NCBI RefSeq assembly: GCF_029873635.1
Contig: NC_080423.1
Location: forward strand, 109,137,087 to 109,201,086
Length of the DNA stretch: 64,000 nt
Source of the DNA: Malania oleifera
Lineage: Eukaryota > Streptophyta > Magnoliopsida > Santalales > Ximeniaceae
Reading direction: 5' to 3'
Part shown: one piece after another, positions 42,904-54,440 of the stretch
Position numbering within the stretch: the stretch's first letter is position 1
How the letters are laid out: each line of letters begins with the position of its first letter
Notes under the pieces: model-generated
The model's input: only the letters and a program-made list of their open reading frames with translations
Told to the model about the DNA's origin: nothing
The model's database searches: none
Translations under genes and position numbers: made by a program

Positions 42904-44411
42904 GTGGTTCTACCGGTAGTTTCAGAAGATAAAGAGATAGGGAAATATCTAGTTGAAATTAAGGAAGTTTTAGAAGAGTTCAAGAAGGTAATCCCGGAAC
43001 AGCTACCAAGGGTTTTACCACCCCGACGACAGATTGACCATGAAATTGAGCTTTTGTCGGGAGTAAAGCCGCCAGCACGTGCCCCTTATCGAATGGCGCC
43101 GCCGGAGTTAGCTGAACTTAGAAGGCAACTGAATGATCTATTTGCAGCAGGGTTCATCTGTCCTTCAAAAGCACCTTTTGGGGCCCTAGTGTTATTTCAG
43201 AAGAAACAAGATGGTAGTTTGCGCTTGTGTGTAGATTATCGTGCTCTTAATAAGGTGACGGTTCGCAACAAGTATCTCATTCCACTGATTGCTGATATTT
43301 TTGACCAATTAAGTACAGCCAAATATTTCACTAAACTGGACTTGAGATCGGGATATCATCAAGTGCGCATTGTAGAGGGAGATGAACCGAAGACCACTTG
43401 TGTCACCCGGTATGGAGCATTTGAATTCCTTGTCATGCCTTTTGGGCTAACAAATGCAACTGCTACCTTTTGTTCTCTAATGAATCAGGTTTTTCGGGAC
43501 TACCTTGATCAATTTGTGGTTGTTTACCTTGATGGCATAATGGTTTTCAGCGCATCCTTAGAAGAACATAAAGATCATCTTCGGAAGGTGTTTCAAAAAC
43601 TTAAAGAAAATCAGTTATATGTAAAAGGGGAGAAGTGTGGTTTCGCTCAAAAGCGTATTAAATTCTTGGGGCATATCATTGAGGAGGGCCAGATACGGAT
43701 GGATTCAACTAAAATACAAACCGTCAAGGAGTGGCGAGCACCTACATCCATCAGAGAACTGCGATCTTTCTTGGGCCTAGCCAACTACTATCGAAAGTTT
43801 ACAGAGGGGTACTCCAGAAGAGTTGTATCGTTAACATATTTACTGAGGAAGGGGGTACCATGGGCGTGGACAGAAGAGTGTCAATCAGCATTCGTTGAAT
43901 TAAAGGAAAAGATTGTAAAGGATCTTGTGCTAATCCTTCCTGATGTGACAAAGCCATTTGAAGTGCAAGTAGATGCCTCAGACTTTGCATTAGGGGGAGT
44001 TCTCTTGCAGGAAGGGCATCCAGTTGTTTTTGAAAGTAGAAAATTATCGGGTGCCGAACGGAACTATACAGCACAAGAAAAGGAGCTTCTCGCAGTGGTA
44101 CATTGTCTTCGAGTGTGGAGGCACATCTCTTGGGGTCCAAATTTGTGGTAAAAACCGATAATGTGGCAGTTACTCACTTTTTGTCACAACCTGGACTAAC
44201 GTCAAAACAAGCCCGTTGGCAGGAGAAGCTAATTGAATTTAATTTTGATTTTGAATACAAAATAGGGAAGACGAATGAAGTGGCCGATGCTTCAAGTAGA
44301 AAAAACGAATTGGCAGCATTGAAACTCATCAGTCATCTATCAACTAGTAGGGTGGCGTTATCCTTGAAAAATCTTATCAGGGAACATTTAAGTATAGACC
44401 AGCAGGCGTAG
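42904..44411 (+). pseudogene. Reverse transcriptase and RNase H of the gypsy element
   Basis: RT motifs in order: YRMAPPELAELRRQL, LCVDYRALNKVTV, YFTKLDLRSGYHQVRI, PFGLTNA, then YLDG at about 43525-43536 where the catalytic YLDD is expected (second Asp to Gly at 43534-43536). The RNase H part begins with VDASDFALGGVLLQ (about 43969), breaks by a frameshift near 44110-44151, and resumes as KTDNVAVTHFLSQP to GKTNEVADASSRK (up to 44411). Two independent lesions therefore disable it. Confidence 0.88.
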
Positions 44412-45851
44412 TCACTGAGCAAACTAATAGAAGAAGGTAAGATACGACAATTCTGGGTAGAAGATGGACTGATAATGACTAAAGCCAGGAGAGTCTATGT
44501 GCCCAAAGCTGGAAACTTGAGGAAAACTTTACTAAAAGAGTGTCATGATACATTGTGGGCTGGTCATCCGGGATGGTGAAGAACTCATGCATTGATTACA
44601 CAGGGGTACTATTGGCCGAATATGCAAGATGATGTGATGAGTTATACCAAAACTTGCTTAATCTGTCAATAAGACAAGGTAGAAAGAAAGAAGACCTCAA
44701 GTTTATTGGAGCCATTGCTAGTTCCTGCCAGGCCATGGGAGAGTGTCTCTTTGGACTTCATTTCCTCGTTGCCAAAAGTAGAGGAGTATGACACAATTTT
44801 GGTGGTGATTGACCAATTCTCAAAGTATGCAACTTTCGTACCAGTCTCGAAGCCATGTTCAGCAAAGAAGACAGCTCAGCTATTCTTCAAGCACGTGGTG
44901 AAATATTGGGGTGTTCCAGAAAGCCTAATCAGTGATAGGGATGTCAGATTCACGGGGGGATTTTGGGGTGAACTCTTTCGCTTGATGGGTTCAAACCTTA
45001 ATATGTCCACCAGCTATCACCCACAAACAGATGGTCAAACCGAACGTTTTAATGGGATGCTGGAAGAACACTTGCGACATTTTGTTAACTCCAATCAAAA
45101 GAATTGGGTTACTTTATTGGACACGGCACAATTCTGTTTTAACTCTATGAAATCTGTAACTAATAAAAGCCCTTTTGAGATTGTGACAGGTCAACAACCG
45201 ACTCTCCCGCACACTCTGGATGGTCCATACAAAGGGAATTACCCGAAAGCATACCAATTCACGAAAAATTGGTTGCAAAACATCGAAATCACCCGAACTC
45301 AGTTAGAAAAAGCATCTAAGCGCATGAAGAAATGGGCTGACAAAGGGCGACGACCACAACAATTTGAAGCTGGAGATCTGGTTCTTGTAAAAGTGCCGCC
45401 AGAGACATTTCGCTTTCTTCGTGGTAAGGATAAAAGGCTGTTACGCCGTTATGAAGGTCCAATCAGAGTGATCGAGAAGGTGGGACATGCATCTTATCAG
45501 CTTGAGCAACCCGAGTGGATGAAAAGCCAAAGACGTCCAGTCCATCCCGTGTTTCATGTAAGCAATTTAAAGCCATTCCACACAGATGAAGCAAATCCGC
45601 ACCGACAAAAGTTAAGGAGATCAACAATTTCCAGAAGGCAGCCTGTCAACAAAGAAGTCCAGGAGATCATTGCAGACAGAGTCGTCAATGCAGAAGGTCG
45701 TCAACAACAACAATTTCTGGTTCAGTGGCTGGGGCTGGGGGAAGAAGAGAATAGTTGGGAAAAGGCAGAAAACCTTCAGCATGCCATACAGAAGATTGAA
45801 GATTTCAAAAATTTGAAGACAACGACATCAACTTCAACAACAGAAGAGTGA
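44412..45851 (+). pseudogene. Integrase and chromodomain of the gypsy element
   Basis: The HHCC zinc domain (HDTLWAGHPGW to CLICQ, about 44545-44670) has two in-frame stops. The 381-codon open stretch 44706-45851 holds the catalytic core: the D in SLDFI, the D in SDRD and the E in TERFN, i.e. the DDE triad appears intact. At residues ~318-367 it has a chromodomain, EIIADRV...FLVQWLGLGEEENSWEKA. Chromodomains of this type direct integration to marked chromatin. This is the best preserved part of the element. Confidence 0.88.
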
Positions 45852-45905
45852 GAAGGCCTTCTACAACACATCGACGAGGACGTCGATAAAATGAGTGGGG
45901 GAGGA

Positions 45906-46295
45906 TGTTAGGGAGTGACAATGTAATGGGAAAAAGGGGAAGAGAGATACTGCTATAATTGTATTCTCTAGGGATTTAGAATGAATATATGTTTATCTGT
46001 GTTATCGTTTGTATGGTTATTCTCTTATAGTTGAATAATAAAAGTAGTCCTTTTCATTGTGGTGTTTTGCTGCCTTGGATTGTGATGTCTCTGATTGTTA
46101 TAGTCTTATTCGGTGTATAAGAATATATTGCTCGTGTGATATCCCATTGTTCCTTGTTTTTCTAGAGTATTGAGACTCACCTGGTGCTCGTGCTTGCAGG
46201 CTTGAACGTGTGAGACTTGGCTGACTTGTCGAGGAAGAGCTCTCAACGAGTGCCACACGGCCCTTACTTGAGTCCCATTTTGGGGGTCCGTGACA
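45906..46295 (+). repeat. 3' LTR of the 5.7-kb gypsy element
   Basis: 390 bp, TGTTAGGG...GTGACA, followed by the CATGG duplication at 46296-46300. Confidence 0.92.
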
Positions 46296-46560
46296 CATGG
46301 CTTTCACACACTATTCATAAGAGAGCCTCTAACACATGAAATTACACATATACCCATAAAAATACACTAAATTACAAACATACCCCTAAAATACACAAAC
46401 ATTACAAACAAACCCCCAAATACACATAATTATATTCTAGTTAATATTAAACACACATAACAAAATTGATTAATTAAACACAACAATTCTTGTCCAATTC
46501 TTCTCCATTAATCTCTAACAAGGGTCAACCCATGGTTTAGGTTCTTGACCTACATCAAAC
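46296..46560 (+). repeat. Repeat R, copy 1, right part
   Basis: Continues copy 1 after the gypsy insertion. It matches 54196-54440 (for example ACAAACCCCCAAATACACAT and TTAATTAAACACAACA). Confidence 0.7.
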
Positions 46561-46619
46561 CTCTCCCATTCCCCAATTAGAAAAAATTCAGCCTTGAATT
46601 TTGAAGTGCTGGAGGATCA

Positions 46620-46979
46620 AAAGTTAGAAACACACTTGAACTCTTCAAAAGTCGACACTTAAGTGAAACAAGAAACCATGCTCTATTGACAGCACTATAG
46701 AATTGAATTGAGAACCGACATCAATGAACCCATGGTGGACAAACTCAACAATAGGAATGTTTGAGACTCTCGATGTCCTCAAACACATATCCTAGCTTGT
46801 AGTGTCTTCAAGTTGAGTTTCTTTGGCTGATTCTTTGTCTTGGTTGGTTTGTAGAGTGGGCTTCAAGATGATCTTCTTACCATTATAGTAGAAGATATGT
46901 GTTCTCATGTCCTTGAGTCACACCCAAATCATCCAACCAAGGAGAACCAAATGAGTATATGGCCAATATTCATAGGTAT
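46620..46979 (-). pseudogene. Possible Ty3/gypsy protease-region relic
   Basis: On the minus strand near 46880-46860 the reading FYYNGKKIILKPTLQTNQ resembles the segment just after the protease in Athila/Tat-like gypsy elements (YTFYYNGKKI.LKPL). Upstream words WLVGWCDSRT are less clear. Stops are present. Low certainty. Confidence 0.35.
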
Positions 46980-46984
46980 GATAT

Positions 46985-47628
46985 TGTTGGGTTGGGTTTC
47001 CCTCCTAAGTGAGGATGGCCCAAACTTGCCCAATACGGGCCCATGTGTGGAGAGGCCCATTTGGGAGAATAGGGTTAAACCCTATCCTTTGTTGTTGCAG
47101 AGTGTGGTGAACAATCAGAAAATAAGAAAGAAAAGAAGAAAGAGTCCAGTCTTGATCAACTGCTCCGATCAATGAGCGTTTGTGGGTCGATTGAGCTGAA
47201 AATTTACAGGGATGTTCATGACACGTGAGTCTTCATTGTGAACGGTGGAGATTGGATTCTGAGCATTCGGTGTCATTTTTCAGCCCGTGGACAGCAGCCT
47301 CTGTTTTGGTGAGATCTTTCTTTAATTCTTATAGAAGTTGATTTAAACCAAGGAATTCTATTTCTTGAAGATAGTTGCTGATTGTATGCCTCTAGTTGAG
47401 ACTAGAGAAGACTCATGTATCCCATAATTTTTGATAGTGGAATTGTTTGAGTGGACTACAGTCCCATGGTTTTTCCTTCTCATACCGAGAAGGTTTTCCA
47501 CGTAAAAATCGTGTGTCTTGTACTTCTGGTATTTGGATATATATTTTCCGCATATATATTGCTCTATTATATAGTTTCCTGCAAATTCACACAAAGAAGG
47601 AATTTGAGTATTGTTGTTTCTCCCTACA
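46985..47628 (+). repeat. Copia-family LTR (644 bp) at the left end of the chimeric element
   Basis: Shares GAGCTGAAA.TTTA, GGTGGAGAT.GGATT, CCCGTG and GTTTTCCACGTAAAAA blocks with the LTR at 53-721. Ends CCTACA directly before AG-TGGTATCAGAGC. Confidence 0.75.
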
Positions 47629-48146
47629 AGTGGTATCAGAGCTAACAGTTTGGTTCGTAACTCTGGGTGAGCGACATCGTAAAAGTCGAGACGTGAAACT
47701 AATTATCCTAACGTGCTAACAGTTGGAGGACCAAGTGTGTGACCAAAACCAATAAGGATCACCTAGGCCGGGGATGGATCCGAATAAGGTCAAGACATAG
47801 GAGGTAGGATTGGTTCAGAGGCACGTAGAATGCAATCCGAAGTACGTAAGGCTCCAGTGGTAAGGCCCACTTGAGCAACTATTGGGGAATTTGACTTACT
47901 GTAAGCGGAAGCCTAGAATTACATTAAATTAATTTTTGATATGTACATCCCAATCTTATATAATACAATCACCTATTCTAAACAAGGAAACACTCCCCTT
48001 ACCGAATAATATCAAATCCCCCACATTTACCCACTTTCCTAATTTGTTTATTATTTACAATGATACTTGGGATTTTAACACTCCCCCTTAAGTTGGATCA
48101 TAAATATTAATCATCTCCAACTTGTTAATGAAATCATCAAAGTCTG

Positions 48147-49843
48147 TCATCCCAACCATTTAATGAAGATATCTGCAGTTTGTTCCTTGGTAGGTACATA
48201 AGTCATACAAATAATTCCTTCTTCAATTTTCTCTTTGATAAAGTGTCTCTCCACTTCCACATGCTTAGTCCTATCATGTTGAACTGGATTGAGAGAGATG
48301 TTGATAGCTGCCTTATTGTCACGATAGAGTTTGATAGGAAATTTCACCGAGACCTTTAATTCTTCCAAGAGTTTCCGTAACCACAGTCTTTCACATATCC
48401 CTTGAGCAACTGCCCTGAATTCAGCTTCAGCACTAATACGAGCCACTACATTCTGTTTTTTACTTCTCCAAGTTACCAGATTTCCCCAGACGAATGTGCA
48501 ATAACCAGTGGTGGACCTTCTATCTTCCACTGATCCTACCCAATCTAAATCTGTAAAGATCTCTACTTCCTTGCTTTCACATTTCTTGAAGAAAAGTCCT
48601 CTTCCCAGGGATCCCTTGAGATATCGAAGGATCTTGTACATGGCATCTAAGTAGGCTTCTTTTGGTGAATGCATGTGTTGGATTACTACACTGACTGCAA
48701 ATGCAATATCTAGTCTAGTATGTGATAGGTAGATTAGCTTGCAAACCAATCTCTGATACCTTTCCTTTTCAACTGGTATTCCACAGTCTTCAACCCTCTT
48801 TACTGTTTCAATCGGGGCTTCGCTAGGTTTGCATCCAAGCATGCCAATTTCAATTAGGAGATCAGTAACATACTTTCGCTGAGAAACACTAATTCCTTTT
48901 CTCGTTCTCGCAATTTCCATGCCCAAAAAATACCGCATTTGTCCCAAGTCTTTAACTTCAAATTCAGCAGCCAAAACTTTCTTCAATCTCTCCATCTCTA
49001 CTGTATCATCACCAGTAAGGATTACATCATCAACATATACAATTAGAATTGTTATCTTACCTCTTTCAGACTGTTGGAAGAACAGGGTGTGATCTGATTG
49101 CCCTTTTCGATAACCTTGATTCTTTATTACTTTTGCAAATCTGTCGAACCATGCTCTGGGAGATTGTTTGAGTCCATACAAGGACTATTTGAGTTTACAC
49201 ACTCTGTTTTCTTCACCTTTCCCACTAAATCCTAGTGGTATAGTCATGTATACTTCTTCTTCTAACTCGCCATTTAAAAATGCATTCTTAATATCAAGTT
49301 GTTGTAGTGGCCAATCTAGGTTGGCTGCCAAGGGCAAAAGGACCCAAACTGTATTTAAGTTTGCCACTGGTGCAAATGTCTCCGTATAGTCAATGTCATA
49401 AGTCTATGTAATCCTTTTGCAATAAGTCTGGCTTTATATCTTTCAACTGTCCCATCAGATTTATATTTCACTGTGAAGACCCATTTACAACCCATTGGCT
49501 TCTTCCCTCTCGACAAATTTATCAACTCCCAAGTTCCACTTTTTTCTAGGGCCCACATTTCCTCCATGACTGCCTCTCTCCATTTAGGTATTTCTAGAGC
49601 TTCCTAAATGTTCTTTGGAATTCTCATCCTATCAAGGTTAGAGACAAAAGCACGATATCTTGTAGACAAGCTTTTATAAGACATGTATTTAGACCAGGGG
49701 TATTGAGTACATGACCTAGTTTGTTTTCTAATTGCAATAGGTAAATTGATATCATCAGGTACAGGATTATCAGAAGAAAGCTCAATTACCATATCAGGAT
49801 TGGGCGTGGACTCATGGTTATTCGGAGCCATCACCGGTTCCAA
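48147..49843 (-). pseudogene. Reverse transcriptase and RNase H of the minus-strand copia element
   Basis: RT motifs: CKWVFTVKYKSDGTVERYKA (49567-49440), a stop at the Q codon of the expected TQTYGIDY (near 49404) with an adjacent frameshift, LQQLDIKNAFLNGELEEEVY (about 49310), then a long open stretch of 344 codons (49181-48147). That stretch holds MYGLKQSPRAWFDR, the intact YVDD active site (about 49025-49037), RNase H with STTGYC and DNKAAI, and QHDRTKHVEV. The long intact RT/RNase H half contrasts with the broken 5' half. Confidence 0.88.
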
Positions 49844-50053
49844 CGCTCTTGGTGCCTCAGGTACGAGATTCTCCCTATTCTTTGTGTTCGGCTTTCTTGA
49901 GTAAACAAGTATGTCTGCTTTGTTTTGCTTTCCTGTTTCTCCCCCTGAGGTTAAGTGTTCTGTTGTGTTTGGCAGGTCAAGAAGTGATGCAATGGAAGGC
50001 TCGATAGTTGGATCAGGGAATAAAGCAATGGGAGGCTCAATAGGTGGTACGAG

Positions 50054-51457
50054 TTAATATGACCCAGATTCGGTAGTAAAGAAGTCAAAGACTCGATCTT
50101 CACTCCATTTCTCCCTCTGAAGAGAGGGCATTGGGAAATACGGAGTGGTTTCAAAGAAAATAACATTAAGACTAACAAACAGCCTTTTTGAGACAGGAGC
50201 ATAGCATTTGTAGCCTTTCTGGGTAGGGGAATAACCAAGGAAGACACATTTAATGACACAGGGATCCAATTTATCCCAGTGGTGTGCACGAACATGAACA
50301 AAAGCAGTACAACCAAAGATTTTCAGCGGTAGACTGGAGCGGAGTTGAGAGGTAGGAAAGTGTTCTTGGAATTTCTGAAGAGGGGTGGCAAAGGAAAGTA
50401 CTCGACTCGACATTCGATTAATGAGATGTGTAGCTGTTAAGATGGCATCTCCCCAAAAATAGTTTTTCATGTGGGTAGTGAACATTAATGCCCGGGCTAC
50501 TTCAAGTATATGTTTATTTTTTCGTTTAGCGACCCCATTTTGTTAAAGGGTATCCACACAAGAACTCTAATGAACAATCCCATTTTCTTGAAGATAAGTT
50601 CCCAGAATAGTATTAAAATATTCCGTACCATTATCAGTACGTAAAATTTGAATATGAGTCTAGAACTGTGTATGAATCATGGAATGAAAACTGATGAAAA
50701 TGAAGCGAACTTCAGTTTTGTCTTTCAGCAAGTAAACCCAACAAAGACGAGTATGGTCATCAATAAAAGTGACGAACCATTTTGTATTGGTGCGATTGAG
50801 AGAACGTGAGGGACCCCACAAATCACTGTGAATCATAGTAAATGGGCGAGATGGTTTGTTTATGGATGAAGGGAAAAAAGTACGGCGGTGTTTTGCAAGC
50901 TCACACACTTCACATTGAAACTCAGAAGACATTTTATTTGAACAAACAGAAGGAAACAAACATTTTAAATATTGGAAATTGGGATGACCCATCCTTGAAT
51001 GCCATAACAAAAGTTCACTATCTCTAGAAATAGATGCAGAATCACAAATTGCAGTATTACATAATTCACTCAAGCTTGCCTCCTCAAAGTAGTAGAGTCC
51101 CTCATATGCCTTAGCAGTGCCAATCGTCTTTCCAGATGATAGGTCCTAAAAAACACAATGAGATGAAACAAATTTAGCAGAACAATTTGAGTCTTTTGTG
51201 AACTGGCTGATGGATAATAGGTTGCAAGATAACTTGGGAACATGTAGGACAGATTTTAAAGTTACAGAGTCAAATATGCAAATACTTCCCTTACCAGCAA
51301 CTGGTGAGAGAGAGTCATCTGCCATTTTTACTCTCAAATTCCCAACATATGGTGAGTAGGATGAAAACAATTGATAAGAACTAGTCATATGATCAAATGC
51401 ACCCGAGTCAATTATCCATGGAGATTTGTAACAGGATGCAGTATTTAAGGCTGACAA
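50054..51457 (-). pseudogene. Protease and integrase of the minus-strand copia element
   Basis: The protease part (51457-51146) has WIIDSGAFDHMT, the intact DSGA active site. The GAG-pre-integrase and zinc region follows: LLWHSRMGHPNFQYL, CEVCELAKHRR (51073-50870). The integrase core has IHSDLWGP and FVTFIDDHTR. A stop lies at the first Q of the expected QQNGVAKRKN motif (near 50545). The C-terminal part is intact from 50485 (HLINRMSSRVL, VFLGYSPTQKGYKCY). Confidence 0.82.
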
Positions 51458-52588
51458 ATAATTACCTCAGTGAGCCAGGGAACCAGAGGAAGACTGACCC
51501 AATTTGTTTGAATTGACAAAATCATTTTACACAACTGATCTAATTGCTCAGGATTGAATGCACTACTTGGGGAGGTATTATTGGTTTTTTCTCCTTGTAA
51601 TTTTTCAGTTGACCCATCAGTGCTAGCCTGGTACCCACGATTTTTTTTGGTATTGTCTCGGCTTCCAATCTGCCGATTTTCCATGAATCTCCTAGCAGGT
51701 ATCTTTTGAATGACTTGTTTTGTGGCAATGTTCACACTATAATTTACCTTTTTGTGGTCGTTGACTGGATCCCCCTGAGCCTTTTGATACAAGGGCTGAG
51801 ACATCAGGCCCATTAGTGTCCCCATTTGAATTTGGGGCAGATACGGATAGGTCCAGCCCGACCCAGTCACCTTGGGGCCTCAGCATCACACGCCTCCTAC
51901 TCTCCTCCCTCCTAACTTCTGCGAAGACCTCTCGGGTTGAAGGAAGAGGTCGCCAGCCAAGGATGTGTCCCCTCACGTCATCCAGATCTCGGTTGAGGCC
52001 AACAAGAAACTTGAAGACCCTTTCTTTTTCAAGCCTCCTTTGGTATCGTGTGCTATCACCGGAGCACTCCCACTCCTCGTCGATGCTCAGATCGAGCTCC
52101 TTCCAGAGATGGGTCATCTCCATGAAATACTCCGTGACTTCCCTATCACCTTGCCTCGTCTGCCACAACCAAGATTTGATGTCAAAGATTTGTGAATAGC
52201 TCTCAACATCGGAGTAGGTTTCGCAAACGGCGTCCCAGACATCCTTCGTCATGGGTAAGAACAAGTATATTTTACCAATCGCTGGCTTCATCGAGTTAAC
52301 GAGCCAAGTCGTGACCATGGAGTTTTCGGATCTCCATGTTTACAAGGTGACAGCATCAGTAGGGTTGGGTTTCCTCTTTTCACCAGTAAGGTAACCTAGT
52401 TTCCATTTTCCTTCAATCACCAACTTTATGGATTGAGCCCATTCTCGAAAGTTTTTCCCATTCAATTTCTCCACTGAGAGTGCAAAGATTGTATTGTCCA
52501 GCCCATTCAAACCCCCAGCGGACGTAACCTCGGAATCCCTGTCGGATTTTCCAGATGAGGTTGCCCCTTTGCTGGTGCTGCTGGCCAT
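51445..52588 (-). pseudogene. gag of the minus-strand copia element
   Basis: Starts MASSTSKGATSSGKSD at 52588, followed by SVEKLNGKNFREWAQSIKLV (the DUF4219/UBN2-type start of copia Gag). It breaks near 52325. It resumes with the gag core MVTTWLVNSM, KDVWDAVCETYSDVES, TEYFMEMTHLWKELD and FLVGLNRDLDDVRGHILG (52318-51900). The C-terminal part (51870-51445) is in another frame. No clear CCHC knuckle is visible. Confidence 0.8.
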
Positions 52589-52867
52589 TGTTAGCTAAGG
52601 TTAAGAAACCCTAGCTCTGATACCATGTAAGCGAAAGCCTAGAATTACATTGAATTAATTTTTTCATATGCACATCCCAATCTTATATAATACAATCACT
52701 TATTCTAAACAAGGAAACAATACCCTTACCGAATAATATCAAATCCCCCATATTTACTCACTTACCTAATTTGTTTAATATTTACAATGATACTTGGGAT
52801 TTTCACACTTACTCTCATAAGGGAGACGATTTCCGTTCAAGGAGGAACAGTTGGAACTCCAAAGTGA

Positions 52868-53076
52868 GGGGGAGATTGTTGAGAATTCCACTTGTGAGTT
52901 TGTCTCACATTGGAAAATTTGAGTGGATGATGGGTGCTTATATACATGGTTAGGCCAAGACCCAATAGACTTAAGCTTTTAAGTCAAGTTGGTGTTCACC
53001 CCATGTGTATCAAGCCCACCCATCTTCCATCCAAATTTTCCAATATAAGACAAACTCACAAGTGGAATTCTCAATA
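52868..53076 (+). repeat. TRIM 3' LTR with a fold-back (inverted) end
   Basis: 52868 starts TGTTGAGAATTCCACTTGTG. At 53018-53076 the reverse complement of the LTR's first ~57 bp appears (CAAATTTTCCAAT...CTCACAAGTGGAATTCTCAA). The pair would fold as a hairpin with arms of about 57 bp and a loop of about 92 bp. Confidence 0.8.
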
Positions 53077-53081
53077 GATAT

Positions 53082-54046
53082 CACACCAAACATTAGCAAA
53101 ACAAACACCCATTTAGATAGGAACCAAACATTTTTCACAGACATGTAACATGGTCTTATCAATCAAAGATATCTCATAAAGCTTCGGGTAAGGTTCAGGA
53201 TAAAGTTACAAATGGGTGACCCAATTTGTGGATACCATATCCAAGGGGATCTTCCATCAATGATGATTTTTCAAATGCACAAAGTACAATAAATGGCATC
53301 CTTTTTCCAATAATTTGCTGCCATATTGCTGGATTTATACAGATATGTACACCGCAATTATATATCACCAGAGGACCTTAACACAGTTTGGCCACAATTC
53401 TCAATCTATTCATGTAAAATCAAAAAGTTTGACTCTCGATTTTCAAGAAACATGTTCTAGTCACCTTTAACCTTGAGCGTCATGTAGAAATGAAACAAAT
53501 TCACTTAAAGAACTCATAAATCGCAGCAATAAACCTGACTTTTTATGCTGGCAGCAACAATTTTTCCTTTTTTCATAGCAAATTATCACACTTGCTCGCA
53601 AAATATCAAGTCCATATGCAAAATATCATGCCGCAAATCAAAATATCACATAAGAAACCAAAAATATCATAGCTGGATCAATCTCTGACAAGCATAGCAG
53701 TTGCTGGAAATTTTTCCCACGCACGCTGCCAGCACACAAAGTGCATGAGTAACTGGCAGCAACTTTCCAGTGAAAAATTTTGAGGAGAAGATAGATCAAG
53801 CAATGAGTATTGCAATGGCGGTGGTTGTGTGCAAAAATAGTTCCAGGAAATTAGGGATTTAAGAGGGCTGATGGCTGAAAGTTTTTTCTGCCAGCCATGG
53901 AAGAAGAGACGCTGGCAGCAGGGACAGAGCAAAAAAGAGGAGAAACTTCAGATAAGCAGAGAGAAGGAAGAAGAGAAGAAGAAAGGAGGGACGATGGGGA
54001 ATCGAAATGGAAAAATGAAGATGGAATTTAGGCTCTCACACCAAAC
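53082..54046. other. Unannotated AT-rich DNA with GA-rich end
   Basis: Contains repeated 'AAATATCA' words (53600-53670) and a GA-rich stretch (53880-54040). No gene motif. ORFs here are low complexity. Confidence 0.4.
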
Positions 54047-54440
54047 GATGCAGGGGCAGCATCAATGATCTGCAGCCATGAGAGATAGAAGGGAGTAAAG
54101 GGGAAGAAGGAAGAGAGAAGGGAGGAAGAGGAGATACGAGGGGGGAACACATGTTAGCTTTCTAAATTCATATTCCACAACCAACTTCTACATGGCTTTC
54201 ACATGCTATATATAAGATTTTCTAACAAATGACTACACTAGTACCCCTAAAACTACATTAAGTTACAAAAATATCCCTAAAAAACACAAATATTACAAAC
54301 AAGCCCCCAAATACACATAATCCTATACTAGTTAATACTAAACACACATAATGAAACTAATTAATTAAACACAACAGTCCTTGTCCAACTCTTCAGCATT
54401 AATCTCGAACAAGCGTCAATCCATGGTTCGGCTTCTTGTC
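54047..54440 (+). repeat. Repeat R, copy 2
   Basis: Begins GATGCAGGGGCAGCATCAAT and matches 40481-40612 plus 46296-46560 in order, including CCAACTTCTACATGGCTTTC, the intact form of the gypsy insertion site. It ends near CTTCTTGTCCTACATCAC. Confidence 0.75.

Larger units (their letters stand above)
40613..46295 (+). mobile_element. Ty3/gypsy chromovirus, full length but mutated; 390-bp LTRs, TSD CATGG
   Basis: LTRs 40613-41002 and 45906-46295 (390 bp each, TGTTAGGG...GTGACA) differ at roughly 17 positions by eye count. CATGG flanks both ends. A PBS TGGTATCAGAGC (41005-41016, tRNA-iMet) follows the 5' LTR, and a purine tract AGTGGGGGAGGA precedes the 3' LTR. Internal order gag, protease, RT, RNase H, integrase and chromodomain shows a chromovirus. 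The lineage within chromoviruses is not settled. Several frameshifts and stops plus two catalytic changes make it non-autonomous. It is inserted into repeat R. Confidence 0.93.
47900..52807 (-). mobile_element. Ty1/copia retrotransposon, full length, minus strand; short LTRs, TSD CTTAC
   Basis: LTRs 47900-48080 (181 bp) and 52626-52807 (182 bp) start TGTAAGCG on the plus strand and differ at about 13 positions by eye. CTTAC flanks both sides (47895-47899 and 52808-52812). On the minus strand the PBS TGGTATCAGAGC lies inside the right LTR border (about 52613-52624), and a purine tract (plus-strand CTCCCCCTTAAG) sits inside the left LTR. Short LTRs and the gene order gag-protease-integrase-RT-RNase H fit an Ale/Retrofit-like copia lineage, tentatively. 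Multiple stops and frameshifts make it dead. Confidence 0.92.
46985..53076 (+). mobile_element. Chimeric LTR element: copia-type 5' LTR, TRIM interior, TRIM 3' LTR with inverted end; TSD GATAT
   Basis: The left end is a 644-bp LTR (46985-47628, TGTTGGG...CCCTACA) of the family seen at 53-721, followed by PBS TGGTATCAGAGC (47631-47642). From the PBS onward the interior matches the TRIM of 14338-14668, not a copia gag. A minus-strand copia element (47900-52807) interrupts it. Then comes the TRIM PPT and TRIM 3' LTR (52868-about 53020), which lacks its last ~20 bp and runs into an inverted copy of its own first ~57 bp (53018-53076). GATAT lies immediately outside both ends (46980-46984 and 53077-53081). 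Confidence 0.7.
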
